A DNA stretch of 50,571 nt. Source: Richelia sp. SL_2_1. GTDB lineage: Bacteria; Cyanobacteriota; Cyanobacteriia; Cyanobacteriales; Nostocaceae. The stretch lies in assembly GCA_012033205.1 (NCBI GenBank), contig JAAUSO010000029.1, positions 1-50,571 of the forward strand, given 5' to 3'. Made by a program: the position numbers and the translations under genes. This document shows, piece by piece, positions 10,057-20,089 of this stretch. The stretch's first letter is position 1. Each line of letters begins with the position of its first letter. Under the pieces are notes generated by a model, which saw nothing but the letters and a program-made list of their open reading frames with translations, was not told where the DNA came from and did no database searches.

Positions 10057-10779
10057 ATGACTATGCATTTACGCAAAAATAAAATATTTTCTCAAAAGAT
10101 TTATTGGGTCAATAAATTATCAGGAGAGCTATCAGAAACAAATCTTATTTTAGACTATATAAGACCTTCATTATCTAGCAGTAAAAATAAGTCATTAAGC
10201 TTTGAATTATCCCATGATTTATCTCATAAAATTCTTAAACTAGCTAAAGGCTCTTACTTTTCAACTTACTTGATACTTGTATCTGCATTGAATATATTGC
10301 TGCAAAAATACACTAGAAGCAATGATATTATTGTCGGAATACCAATATATGAAAAAAATGGGACTAATGATTTAAATAGCAAAGTTATTCCTTTACGCAC
10401 TCAGGTAATACCTCAGCTTTCATTTAAAGATTTTTTGTTGCAAGTTAAAGATTCAGTTATCGGTGCTTACAGCCATCAGAACTATAATTTTGATGATTTA
10501 ATCCAGTTATTAAAAATATCAACAAGCCCGAATCGCTGTCCGATTTATGATATAGTAGTTTTATTAGAAAATATTCATAATGTAAAGAATTTAAATAATC
10601 TCAATAATGACATCACATTTTGGTTTTCAATTAATGGTGAAACAATTGGCGCTAAGATCGAATATAGCGAAGATATATTTAAATATGAAAATATCAAAAT
10701 TATAAGTAGATATTATATCAATATTATTGAAAATATTATTAATAATATTGATACTAAATATCAGATATTTATATATTGA
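10057..10779 (+). CDS. NRPS N-terminal half-C domain (frameshifted gene, part 1)
   Basis: This fragment starts at ATG 10057 behind a good ribosome binding site (AAGGAG, 10047-10052). Its 240 residues match only the C-terminal lobe of a condensation domain: the YWxxxLSGE entry, a DIIVGIP segment, then FLLQVKDSVIGAYSHQNYNF and PIYDIVVLLEN. The N-terminal lobe that carries HHxxxDG is absent, and the 173-base gap upstream is too short to hold it. The frame breaks near 10756-10758: adding one A to the AAA run would give KISDIYILKDFDRHLLLKQF, which flows into the A domain downstream. So this and the next entry are one gene. The same half-C is present at 23019, which argues for a designed part rather than a random remnant. 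Confidence 0.8.
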   Translation: MTMHLRKNKIFSQKIYWVNKLSGELSETNLILDYIRPSLSSSKNKSLSFELSHDLSHKILKLAKGSYFSTYLILVSALNILLQKYTRSNDIIVGIPIYEKNGTNDLNSKVIPLRTQVIPQLSFKDFLLQVKDSVIGAYSHQNYNFDDLIQLLKISTSPNRCPIYDIVVLLENIHNVKNLNNLNNDITFWFSINGETIGAKIEYSEDIFKYENIKIISRYYINIIENIINNIDTKYQIFIY

Positions 10780-13700
10780 AAGACTTTGATCGACACCTGC
10801 TATTAAAGCAATTCAATGAGAATAGTAAAGAGTATCCAATTACACAATCCATAAATTATTTGTTTGAGGAGCAAGTAGATAAAACTCCTAACAATATAGC
10901 TGTAGTTCATGGAAAAAGTAAATTAACTTATCAAGAGTTAAATGAAAAAGCTAATCAGCTAGCTGTAATGCTACGTAAACTAGGAGTAAACAAAGGTGAA
11001 TTTGTCGGCATATTTAAAGACCGCGATATTAATTTTATTATAAGTATTCTCGCTATATATAAAGCAGGGGGAGCTTACGTACCGATTGATAGTACTTATC
11101 CCTTAAATAGAATTGAATATATGCTATCTAATAGTGAAGTAAGGTTTCTATTAACTGATTTTTCATTATTAAATACCTTGGGAGATTTGGTAGATAACTG
11201 TTATCAGTTAAAAACTATTATATGTTTAGATGAGGTTGTTACCGAAAATATACAGTTGACCCAGGAAAAAGAGTTCAAAATATATAATAAACTTGATTTC
11301 AATAACTTTCCTAAAGAGAATCTAGAGCAAGTAAATGATGGGATTGACCCAGCTTACATGATCTATACTTCGGGGTCTACAGGATTACCAAAGGGTACAA
11401 TTGTCAGACATGATGGTGCAATTAATCATATTTATGCCCAATTGGATCAGTTGGAGATAACAGAAGATTTTTGTTTTCTACAAAGCGCTCCATCTTCAAC
11501 GGATATTTCTGTATGGCAATTTTTAGCACCACTTTTAATTGGAGGAAAGACAGTAATAGTAGATATTGAAACCGTTGCGATTCCCGATCAACTATTTAAA
11601 GTACTTTTTTCAGAAGAAATTACAGTTGTTGAATTAGTGCCGGCATTATTTACAAGTTTACTTGAATATACTTGTGGATTAGCAAACCATAAAAGGGTAT
11701 TACCAAATTTAAAATGGATGATGTTATCGGGTGAATCTGTATCGCCTAAATTTATAAATAAGTGGCTTGAGATATACCCACAGATCAGAATTGCTAATGC
11801 TTACGGTCCTAGCGAAGCTGCTGATGATATCACTCAGTTTATCGTTGACAAGCCTTTTGGTGAAAACCAAAAAACAGTTCCAATTGGTAAACCATTAGCA
11901 AATTTAAATCTCTATATTCTCGATTCCCAGATGAAATTATTACCGATTGGGGTTCCTGGAGAAATTTGCGTATCGGGAATTGGTGTCGGTGCTGGTTACT
12001 GGAAGAATGAAGAAAAAACCAAAAACAGTTTTGTTCCCAATCCATTTACAGATGCTAGGAAAAATTTACCAGGAAATCGCCCAGATTTAATTTATAAAAC
12101 TGGAGATTTAGGAAGGTGGTTAACTGATGGGAATATAGAATTCCTCGGACGTATTGACCATCAGGTGAAGATTCGTGGTTTCCGCGTTGAACTTGGAGAA
12201 ATTGAGACGCTTTTATGTGAGTACCAAGCTGTTAAGGAAGTTGTAGTTGTAGTTAGAGAAGATAACCCTGACGATCAACGCTTAATCGCTTATGTTGTTC
12301 CTAGATCTGAGTTTGATCGGGATGACTCAACAAGCAACGAACTAGTCCAACAGTTACGCGATTTTCTTACGGAAAAGCTACCAGGACATATGATACCTTC
12401 TGCGATTGTACTGCTCGAAGCATTACCCCTAGCTCCCAGTGGTAAAATAGACCGTCGCGCATTACCTGTACCAAATTTCAATAATGAATCTGAATTTGGC
12501 TTTGTTGCACCCCGTACTTCCACAGAAGAGATAGTTGCTGACATCTGGAGTCAGGTACTAAAGCAAGAACATATAGGTATCCATGATAACTTCTTTGATT
12601 TGGGTGGGCATTCTTTACTGGCAACTCAAGTTATTTCTCGGTTGCGTGAAGCATTTAAGGTTGAGTTGCCTTTACGTAGTTTATTTGAAGCACCTACGGT
12701 AGCTCAATTGGTCGAAAGTATCGAGAAGGATAAAAAAAATGTGACTTTGAGCGCTCAAAAGCAGTTTATTCACCCAGCACCACCTCAGGAAAATCCATCT
12801 TTATCCTTTGCTCAACAGCGTCTTTGGTTTATTGAGCAATTTGAAAAAAGCGATAGTATGTATAATTTACCTTTTGCTCTTCATCTAAAAGGCTTACTGA
12901 ACCTAACTGCACTAAAACGTACTTTGAACGAAATCGTACAACGGCACGAAGTATTGAGAGCCAATTTTAAATCACGAAAAGGGCAACCCTTCCAAATTAT
13001 TAGACCAAATTTAATTTTATCTTTACCTATAATTAACCTAGAAAACTTAAAACAAGTAGATCGCGAAAACGAAGTTCAAAGGCTTGTCAATGAGGAAGGC
13101 TCGGGATGCTTTAATTTATCAGAAGATCCATTGTTGCGGTGTCGTATATTTAAGTTAGATGAAGAAGAATATGTATTAACACTTATCATGCATCATATCA
13201 TCTCCGATGGCTGGTCGATGAGGGTAATTGTAGACGAAGTAACAGCACTTTATAAAGCCTTTTGTCAGAATCAAGCTTCACCACTTCTAGAATTACCTAT
13301 TCAGTATTCAGATTTTGCATTTTGGCAGCAACAATTATTAAGACAGGGTAAATTAGATACTCAGATTCAATACTGGAAGCAGCAATTGGCAGGTGCTAAA
13401 ACAGTAATAAAACTACCAGCAGATAAACCTAGAACACAACTACAGTCATCCAGGGGTGCAATTTATTCTTTCGCACTTTCCTCAAATTTATCTCACTCCC
13501 TCAAAATCCTTAGTCAGAAACAAGATGTAACCATGTTTATGACTTTGGTGACAGCTTATAACGTGTTGCTTTACTACTACACAAACCAAGAAGATATACT
13601 GATTGGTACACCTATTTCCAACCGTAACCAAAGTGAAACTGAAAGCTTGATAGGTTTATTTGTCAATACTTTGGTATTCCGTACTAATCTTTCCAATAAT

Positions 13701-14225
13701 CCTAGTTTTCAAAAATTATTGCAGCAAACACGAGAAGTCGCATTAGGAGCATATGCTAATCAAGACTTACCTTTTGAAAAGCTTGTTACAGAATTACAGC
13801 CAGAACGCAGACTCAATCAATCGCCATTGTTTCAGGTATGGTTTGTAATCCATAATGTGCCTATATCGAAGCTTGATCTGCCAGGACTGAAGATAAACGT
13901 TTTAGAAGCTGAAAGTTTAATGGAACAACGTAATGTGCGACATGATTTAAATCTTGATATCTCTGAAACATCAGAGGGAATCAAAGGTTTTTTTGAGTAC
14001 AAAATAGACCTTTTCAATACTACTACTATTGCTCAAATGGCAAAACTATTTGAAATTTTGTTGGAAGTAGTTGTAAAACAACCCGATATTCAACTTAAAG
14101 AATTGATTGAAATACTTAATGAGTCTCAAAAACAACAGCAAATACTCGCAAATCAAGAATTTCAAAAAATACGTCGTCAAAAATTAGGAAAGCTTTCTCG
14201 TAAAGCACCTACCCATATTAATTAA
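10758..14225 (+). CDS. NRPS: A (probably 2,4-diaminobutyrate)-PCP-C (part 2)
   Basis: This is the body of the Dab module. The A domain has YTSGSTGLPKG and a pocket read by eye as D-I-W-E-M-S-A-D-D. Acidic residues at pocket positions 278, 330 and 331 suit a substrate with a side-chain amine, and a diaminobutyrate aminotransferase lies in the same cluster, so Dab is inferred. The carrier has LGGHS (about 12610). A complete LCL-type condensation domain follows with an intact MHHIISDGW (about 13190), and the protein ends in a short basic tail. This terminal C domain must make the bond to the next module, Asp, encoded at 15444. The paralogous module at 23019-25786 has the same pocket code and very similar DNA. 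Confidence 0.85.
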   Translation: MSDIYILKDFDRHLLLKQFNENSKEYPITQSINYLFEEQVDKTPNNIAVVHGKSKLTYQELNEKANQLAVMLRKLGVNKGEFVGIFKDRDINFIISILAIYKAGGAYVPIDSTYPLNRIEYMLSNSEVRFLLTDFSLLNTLGDLVDNCYQLKTIICLDEVVTENIQLTQEKEFKIYNKLDFNNFPKENLEQVNDGIDPAYMIYTSGSTGLPKGTIVRHDGAINHIYAQLDQLEITEDFCFLQSAPSSTDISVWQFLAPLLIGGKTVIVDIETVAIPDQLFKVLFSEEITVVELVPALFTSLLEYTCGLANHKRVLPNLKWMMLSGESVSPKFINKWLEIYPQIRIANAYGPSEAADDITQFIVDKPFGENQKTVPIGKPLANLNLYILDSQMKLLPIGVPGEICVSGIGVGAGYWKNEEKTKNSFVPNPFTDARKNLPGNRPDLIYKTGDLGRWLTDGNIEFLGRIDHQVKIRGFRVELGEIETLLCEYQAVKEVVVVVREDNPDDQRLIAYVVPRSEFDRDDSTSNELVQQLRDFLTEKLPGHMIPSAIVLLEALPLAPSGKIDRRALPVPNFNNESEFGFVAPRTSTEEIVADIWSQVLKQEHIGIHDNFFDLGGHSLLATQVISRLREAFKVELPLRSLFEAPTVAQLVESIEKDKKNVTLSAQKQFIHPAPPQENPSLSFAQQRLWFIEQFEKSDSMYNLPFALHLKGLLNLTALKRTLNEIVQRHEVLRANFKSRKGQPFQIIRPNLILSLPIINLENLKQVDRENEVQRLVNEEGSGCFNLSEDPLLRCRIFKLDEEEYVLTLIMHHIISDGWSMRVIVDEVTALYKAFCQNQASPLLELPIQYSDFAFWQQQLLRQGKLDTQIQYWKQQLAGAKTVIKLPADKPRTQLQSSRGAIYSFALSSNLSHSLKILSQKQDVTMFMTLVTAYNVLLYYYTNQEDILIGTPISNRNQSETESLIGLFVNTLVFRTNLSNNPSFQKLLQQTREVALGAYANQDLPFEKLVTELQPERRLNQSPLFQVWFVIHNVPISKLDLPGLKINVLEAESLMEQRNVRHDLNLDISETSEGIKGFFEYKIDLFNTTTIAQMAKLFEILLEVVVKQPDIQLKELIEILNESQKQQQILANQEFQKIRRQKLGKLSRKAPTHIN

Positions 14226-14392
14226 ATTCACAGATGAGCTTATAAAACAAGTGAAACTGTTTATCAAATCAAGCATTATTTACTTTCTAAGTATCTAACC
14301 GAACAGCTTAAACGCCTAAAATTTACCATGTGTGTAAGTTTTTAGGCGGCAGAAAATTTCCCCCATCAATAAAAAAACACAGAGTGATAAAA

Positions 14393-14989
14393 ATGATAAA
14401 CTTAAAATCCTTTCAACGGAAACAAATAAATCTATCTCAAGAAAAATTAATCAAAACTGACTTTTTTCAGGCAAAACAGCATTTGCCTTTGCTAGTTGAA
14501 CCTTTAATAGATGGCATTGATTTAGCTACTTGGGCTACTAGTAATCTGGAGTGGATTGAAACTCAGATATTAAAATATGGAGGTATACTTTTTCGCAATT
14601 TTAATATCGATAAAATTAATGGATTTGAGCATTTTATTCAAATTATTTCTGGGAAATTAATCGAATATTCTTATCGTTCAACTCCGCGCAGTCAAGTTAG
14701 TGGTAATATATATACATCAACTGAATATCCAGCCGAGCAATCAATTCCTTTACACAACGAAATGGCTTACTCAAGAAGTTGGCCAATGAAGATTTGGTTT
14801 TTTTGTGTAGAAGCAGCATCAACAGGTGGCGAAACACCCATCGCTGATAGTAAAAAAGTATTTCAGCGCATCGATCCAAAAATTAAAGAAAAGTTTATTG
14901 AAAAAAAATCATGTATGTCCGGAATTACGGACAAGGGCTTGATTTACAGTGGGAAAATGTATTTCAAACTACCAGTAAATCATTCGTGA
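14393..14989 (+). CDS. TauD/SyrP-like Fe(II)/2-oxoglutarate dioxygenase, N-terminal part (frameshifted gene, part 1)
   Basis: This is the first half of a non-heme iron dioxygenase of the TauD/SyrP family. The start is taken as ATG 14393; the in-frame GTG at 14330 would add a leader unlike the family. The first two iron ligands are in LHNEMAYS (H-x-E). The frame breaks in a run of eight A at 14901-14908; with nine A it would read EKKIMYVRNYG and continue in the next entry. Family members of this type hydroxylate carrier-bound aspartate at the beta carbon. Its position immediately before an A(Asp) module fits that role. As written, this half lacks the distal histidine and would be inactive. Confidence 0.82.
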   Translation: MINLKSFQRKQINLSQEKLIKTDFFQAKQHLPLLVEPLIDGIDLATWATSNLEWIETQILKYGGILFRNFNIDKINGFEHFIQIISGKLIEYSYRSTPRSQVSGNIYTSTEYPAEQSIPLHNEMAYSRSWPMKIWFFCVEAASTGGETPIADSKKVFQRIDPKIKEKFIEKKSCMSGITDKGLIYSGKMYFKLPVNHS

Positions 14990-15402
14990 CAAGTTATTGC
15001 TGTAATGCTGGAATTGAGTTTGAGTGGAAAGATGAAAAAAACTTAAGAACTCGTCAAGTTTGTCAAGCTGTTGCAGCTCATCCAAAAACTGGTGAAATGG
15101 TGTGGTTTAATCAGGCTCATTTATTTCATATATCCAGTTTAAAGCCAGAAGTTCGTGAATCTTTACTTTCAATGATTCACGAAGAAGAATTACCCCGTAA
15201 TGCATTCTATGGCGATGGTTCAAAAATAGAAAGTTCTGTAATAGAAGAAATTCAAGAAATTTATCAACAAGAAGCTATTTTATTCCCTTGGAAAGAAGGT
15301 GATCTATTAATGCTAGATAATATGTTGGTTGCTCATGGTCGTCAGCCGTTTGTTGGTAAAAGAAAAGTTGTAGTAGGGATGGCTGAACCTTTTTGTGCTT
15401 AA
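14902..15402 (+). CDS. TauD/SyrP-like dioxygenase, C-terminal part (part 2)
   Basis: This is the second half of the dioxygenase, open from 14902 with the first ATG at 14911. It contains the family-typical stretch RTRQVCQAVAAHPKTGEMVW, then NQAHLFH and LPRNAFYGDG, and near the end MLDNMLVAHGRQPF, which supplies the third iron ligand (His). The following Arg (GKRK or the GRQ arginine) would bind 2-oxoglutarate. With one A restored the joined protein would be about 336 residues, a normal length for SyrP relatives. It ends 41 bases before the Asp NRPS gene. The protein is inferred to act in trans on Asp bound to the carriers of the two Asp modules. Confidence 0.82.
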   Translation, partial: KKIMYVRNYGQGLDLQWENVFQTTSKSFVTSYCCNAGIEFEWKDEKNLRTRQVCQAVAAHPKTGEMVWFNQAHLFHISSLKPEVRESLLSMIHEEELPRNAFYGDGSKIESSVIEEIQEIYQQEAILFPWKEGDLLMLDNMLVAHGRQPFVGKRKVVVGMAEPFCA

Positions 15403-15443
15403 TATGCTTAGTAAGTTAACTCGGAGAATAAATGAGGTAAATT

Positions 15444-18400
15444 ATGCCAAGTAATTCTATAAACACAATTAATGGTTTCGGGCTTTCACCTCAGCAAAAG
15501 CATTTATGGTTATTGCAACAACTTGAAGTTACCAACCAACCTTATCGAGTGCAATGTTCGATTTTGATAGAGGGAAATCTTAATTACCAAGTTTTAGAGT
15601 TAGTGTTGCAAAAGATTGTTGAAAAATATGAAATTTTTCGCACTAGTTTTCAAACTTTAAAGGGTATGAATATTCCCTTACAAGTTATCGATGAATCAAC
15701 TAATAAATCTAAATTATCTATTAATATTCATAATTTAAGCGGGATTGAATCTCAAAAACAAAATCTAGAAATAGAAAATATTTATCACCAGCAACATTTA
15801 AAAATTTTTGACTGGCAGAGTAATTGTGTCCTAGATTTACATTTAGTCACTCTCTCTTCTTCTAAGAATGTTTTACTAATTGGTATACCCGCTCTTTGTG
15901 CAGATGCAGTATCAATTCATAACCTTGTAAATGAAATTAGTCAGCTATACACTGCCTGTTTACATCAGCAAGAACTTTCTGAAGAGACTTTACAATATGC
16001 AGATATTGCAGCATGGCAAAATGAATTATTTGAAGGAGAAGAAGGAGAAGTTGGAGAAGTTGGAAGAAAGTATTGGCAGAATCAAAATCTTTCGGGTTTA
16101 GTAATTAATAAACTAGCAAGTGAAAAATATTCTGCAAATAATAAATTAGCCTTTCAACCGAAATTTATTAATATTAATTTAAATGATCAGACTGTAGCCA
16201 ATATTAAAGCACTAGCAAATAACAATGGTGTTTCTATTTCGATAATTTTGATCAGTTGTTGGCAAATTTTGCTTTCCCGTCTCACCGGACAACCTGAGAT
16301 GAGTATTGCTATGTGCTGCGATGGCAGGGATTATGATGAATTAAAACCAGCCATTGGATTATTAGCTAAATATATACCAGTTAGTGTTGCCCTGAATGCT
16401 AATTCTAAATTTTCTGAAATAATCAAGCAGTTAGAAGAAAATATAAAAGAACATCAACAGTGGCAGGAGTTTTTTAACTGGGAAGAATTTGTGAGTCTAA
16501 ACCAGACTAATTATAAACTATCATTTCTACCGTTTGCATTTGAGTTTGACTCGCAAACAACAAAATATTTCGCAGAGGGCGTATCATTTTCTATTACCAA
16601 AAAATATTCTTGTATTGACAAATTTAAACTGAAATTATCTTGTCAGGAGCAGGATAATTCTTTATTAGCCCAATTGCATTACGATGCTAGTTTATTTGAA
16701 AGAGAAGATGTTGAAAACTTAGCAATTCACTTACAGACTTTATTATCTAGTGCAATTAATAAACCTGCAACTGCAATATCCCAACTAGAAATTCTTAGTC
16801 CTCATCAACGTCAGAAGATTTTAGTCGATTTCAATGCTACTCAAACCAATTATCCTCAAAACCAGTGTATTCATCAATTAATTGAGCAGCAAGCAACAAT
16901 AAATCCTCATAATATCGCAGTTGTTTTTGAAAATCAGCAACTAACCTATGCTCAACTAAATACTCGTGCCAATCAACTTGCTCACCATCTTAAGACATTA
17001 GGAGTAAGTGCCGAAACAGTTGTGGCACTTTGTGTAGAACGTTCTTTGGAAATGTGTATTGGTATTTTGGGAATTCTCAAAGCTGGTGGAGCTTATCTTG
17101 CTTTAGATCCGTTGCTACCAGAAGAGCGTCTTGACTACATGATACAGGATGCTACAGCCTCAGTCATTTTGACTCACCAGCATTTAGCCAGAATATTCTC
17201 CCAACAGCAAGTACCAATTATATGTTTCGATACTGACTGGCATAATATAGCTGAGCAATCACAAACAAATTTGCCTTGTGAAGTAACTCCTGATAATTTG
17301 GTTTATATAGTGTATACTTCTGGTTCAACTGGTAAACCCAAAGGAGTAGCTGTTGAACATAAACAACTGTTTAACTATCTGCAAAGTATTGTAGAAAAAT
17401 TAAATCTTCCTGTTGGCTCAAGTTTTGCAACAGTCTCTACCTTCGCAGCGGATTTAGGTAATACTTCGATTTTTTCGTCACTTTGTGTGGGTGGGTGCCT
17501 ACATATCATCTCCCAAGAAAGAGCAACTAATCCAGAAGCTTTAATAGAATATTGCGATCGCCATACCATTGACTGTCTTAAAATTGTTCCATCACACTTG
17601 ATGGCACTTTTGAGTGCTTCCCAACCACAAAAAATTCTACCTCGAAAACGACTAGTTATTGGTGGTGAAGCATTAAGTAGTCAACTAGTTAAGACTGTGC
17701 GACAGTATACACAAGATTGTCAGATTATTAACCATTACGGACCATCAGAAACCACTGTAGGTGTTTCTACTTTTACATTTAATATTGATAATAATTGGGA
17801 CATATCTGATACATTTTCTATCGGTAGTCCCCTTAATAATACTCAGATTTATATTCTTGATAATTATCTACAACCATCACCAATTGGCGTATCTGGCGAA
17901 ATTTATATTGGTGGAAATAATCTAACACGAGGCTATATTAACCACCCTGAACTAACCAGCGAAAGATTTATACCCAACCCTTTTGCTGATGATGGTTCGC
18001 GTTTGTACAAAACAGGAGATAAGGCACGTTATTTATCCGACGGTAATATAGAATTTCTAGGACGAGCAGACAACCAAGTTAAGATTCGCGGTTTTCGTAT
18101 AGAACTTTCGGAAATTGAATCGGTGTTAAGACAACACCCTAACATCCGAGAGAATACTGTTTTAATATGGGAAGAACAATCGGGTAACAAAGGTTTGGTA
18201 GCTTATTTTGTTACTAATAACGAATCTGAAGTTTCAAGCAACGAACTCCGTGACTTTCTTCAACAAAAGCTGCCAGATTATATGATTCCTTCAATTTTGA
18301 TACAATTGAAGGCGCTACCTCTTACATCTAATGGCAAAATAGATCGTCAAGCTTTACCAGCACCAGAAAATATTAACCCGGAATTAGCAGCTAAATTTGT

Positions 18401-20084
18401 TGCTCCACGCAATTCTGTAGAGAAAACAATTGCCAAAATTTGGTCTGGGGTATTAAAGATTGAGAAAGTGGGAATTTATGACAATTTCTTTGAGTTGGGT
18501 GGAGATTCAATTATAAGTATTCAAATCATCGCTAGACTCAATCAAGCTGGTTTGCAACTAACACCCAAACAATTATTTGATTCCCCAACCGTTGCCGGAT
18601 TAGCTGCTGTTGTCGGTAATGTTTCAAAGCTTGAGGTTGAACAAGCACCTGTGGCAGGTTTAGTTCCCTTAACTCCGATTCAGCACTGGTTCTTTGAACA
18701 AAATTTTTCTGAACCACATCACTCTAATCAAAGTTTACTGTTGGAAGTCTCATCAGAAATTGACTTGGCTCTCTTAGAGCAATCAGTGCAGTATTTACAG
18801 CAACACCATGATGCTCTGCGTCTGCGGTTTATTCCTCAAGAATCTGGTTGGCAACAAATTAACGGTAGACCAGAAGAAGTAGCAAAAGTTAGTATTTTAT
18901 ATAAAGATTTATCAATATTACCCGTAGAACCACAAGAGACTGCACTGGAAACAACAGCCACTGAGTTACAAGCAAGCCTAAATTTAGCAGAAGGTTTGCT
19001 GATGCGCTTCGCTTTATTTGACTTAGGGGAACAGGGGAAACGGCTGCTATTAGTAATTCATCATTTGGCAGTTGATGGTGTTTCTTGGCGAATTTTGATA
19101 GAAGACCTTGAGCAAGTTTATCAACAACTTAGCCAAAAACAAGCAATACAGTTGCCTTTGAAAACAACTTCTTTCAAAGATTGGTCTGAATTTTTACAAG
19201 ATTATGCACAGTCATCTCAGCTTCAGCAAGAACTAGACTACTGGTTAAAAGGTTCTTTTCAGGATATTTCACGCCTGCCGGTTGATTATCCTGATGGTAC
19301 AAATATCGAAAAATATACTGATACAGTTTCAGTATCTCTAACAGTAGAAGAAACTAAGGCTTTATTGCAGGATGTACCTGCGACCTATCATACTCAAATA
19401 AATGATATATTGTTAACCGCTTTAGCGCTAGCCTTTACTGAATGGACAGGTGGATACTCTTTACTTGTCGATTTGGAAGGACACGGAAGAGAGTCTATCG
19501 ACAACGACATTAACCTCACACGCACGGTTGGGTGGTTCACAACTATTTTCCCTGTACTGCTAAGCTTAGAAAAGATTTCCCAACCAGTAGAAGCACTCAA
19601 AGCTATCAAAGAGCAACTCCGGAGTATCCCAAATCGAGGTATTGGCTATGGGTTGTTGCGCTATCTGAGCCAAAACTCTGAAATTGTAACAAATCTGCAA
19701 ACCCTTCCTCAAGCCGAGGTGCGATTTAACTATCTCGGTCAGTTTGACCAAATACTACCTGAATCATCATTGTTTAAACTCAGTAGTCAATCTATTGGTA
19801 ACAGCCGTAGTTTGCAAAGTAATCGGCGGTATCTTTTAGACATTAATGGGTTTGTACTAGTCGGTCAACTGCAATTGGAATGGACTTACAGCAACAAAAT
19901 ACATCAAAGAAGCACAATTGAGCAGCTAGCTAACGAGTTTATCAAAATGTTGCGATCGCTAATAAACGATTGTCAATCTGGTACATCTTTTAGTTTTACA
20001 TCTTCTGATTTTCCAGAAGCCAACTTGAGCCAAAATGATCTAGAGCAGTTCCTAGCAAAAATTAATCGCGGGAGTGAGAATTAA
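15444..20084 (+). CDS. NRPS: degenerate C (interface-like)-A(Asp)-PCP-E
   Basis: This 1546-residue synthetase is intact. Residues 1-430 are a C-family domain (GFGLSPQQKHLWLLQQ) whose HHxxxDG site reads PALCADA, with no histidine; it cannot form bonds. Such domains precede Asp modules served by stand-alone beta-hydroxylases in some siderophore synthetases (interface domains). The A domain (YTSGSTGKPKG near residue 622) has the pocket D-L-T-K-V-G-H-V-G, an aspartate code. The carrier is LGGDS (about residue 1018). The epimerization domain keeps HHLAVDGVSW and EGHGRE, so it should be active and give D-configured Asp or hydroxyAsp. The C-terminal tail (SSDFPEANLSQNDLEQFL) is a COM donor for the C protein that starts 5 bases later. 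A short GGAGAAGTT-type repeat (16033-16070) encodes an acidic linker. Confidence 0.9.
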   Translation: MPSNSINTINGFGLSPQQKHLWLLQQLEVTNQPYRVQCSILIEGNLNYQVLELVLQKIVEKYEIFRTSFQTLKGMNIPLQVIDESTNKSKLSINIHNLSGIESQKQNLEIENIYHQQHLKIFDWQSNCVLDLHLVTLSSSKNVLLIGIPALCADAVSIHNLVNEISQLYTACLHQQELSEETLQYADIAAWQNELFEGEEGEVGEVGRKYWQNQNLSGLVINKLASEKYSANNKLAFQPKFININLNDQTVANIKALANNNGVSISIILISCWQILLSRLTGQPEMSIAMCCDGRDYDELKPAIGLLAKYIPVSVALNANSKFSEIIKQLEENIKEHQQWQEFFNWEEFVSLNQTNYKLSFLPFAFEFDSQTTKYFAEGVSFSITKKYSCIDKFKLKLSCQEQDNSLLAQLHYDASLFEREDVENLAIHLQTLLSSAINKPATAISQLEILSPHQRQKILVDFNATQTNYPQNQCIHQLIEQQATINPHNIAVVFENQQLTYAQLNTRANQLAHHLKTLGVSAETVVALCVERSLEMCIGILGILKAGGAYLALDPLLPEERLDYMIQDATASVILTHQHLARIFSQQQVPIICFDTDWHNIAEQSQTNLPCEVTPDNLVYIVYTSGSTGKPKGVAVEHKQLFNYLQSIVEKLNLPVGSSFATVSTFAADLGNTSIFSSLCVGGCLHIISQERATNPEALIEYCDRHTIDCLKIVPSHLMALLSASQPQKILPRKRLVIGGEALSSQLVKTVRQYTQDCQIINHYGPSETTVGVSTFTFNIDNNWDISDTFSIGSPLNNTQIYILDNYLQPSPIGVSGEIYIGGNNLTRGYINHPELTSERFIPNPFADDGSRLYKTGDKARYLSDGNIEFLGRADNQVKIRGFRIELSEIESVLRQHPNIRENTVLIWEEQSGNKGLVAYFVTNNESEVSSNELRDFLQQKLPDYMIPSILIQLKALPLTSNGKIDRQALPAPENINPELAAKFVAPRNSVEKTIAKIWSGVLKIEKVGIYDNFFELGGDSIISIQIIARLNQAGLQLTPKQLFDSPTVAGLAAVVGNVSKLEVEQAPVAGLVPLTPIQHWFFEQNFSEPHHSNQSLLLEVSSEIDLALLEQSVQYLQQHHDALRLRFIPQESGWQQINGRPEEVAKVSILYKDLSILPVEPQETALETTATELQASLNLAEGLLMRFALFDLGEQGKRLLLVIHHLAVDGVSWRILIEDLEQVYQQLSQKQAIQLPLKTTSFKDWSEFLQDYAQSSQLQQELDYWLKGSFQDISRLPVDYPDGTNIEKYTDTVSVSLTVEETKALLQDVPATYHTQINDILLTALALAFTEWTGGYSLLVDLEGHGRESIDNDINLTRTVGWFTTIFPVLLSLEKISQPVEALKAIKEQLRSIPNRGIGYGLLRYLSQNSEIVTNLQTLPQAEVRFNYLGQFDQILPESSLFKLSSQSIGNSRSLQSNRRYLLDINGFVLVGQLQLEWTYSNKIHQRSTIEQLANEFIKMLRSLINDCQSGTSFSFTSSDFPEANLSQNDLEQFLAKINRGSEN

Positions 20085-20089
20085 AACCA

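Noticed and set aside
10057-10779. Independent small gene with its own function
   Set aside because: One added A joins it to the A domain downstream, and the paralogue at 23019-25786 shows the same half-C fused to an A domain.
15444-16750. Starter condensation domain at the beginning of the Asp synthetase
   Set aside because: The active site has no histidine (PALCADA) and the upstream protein already ends with a complete C domain, so an acylating starter domain does not fit.
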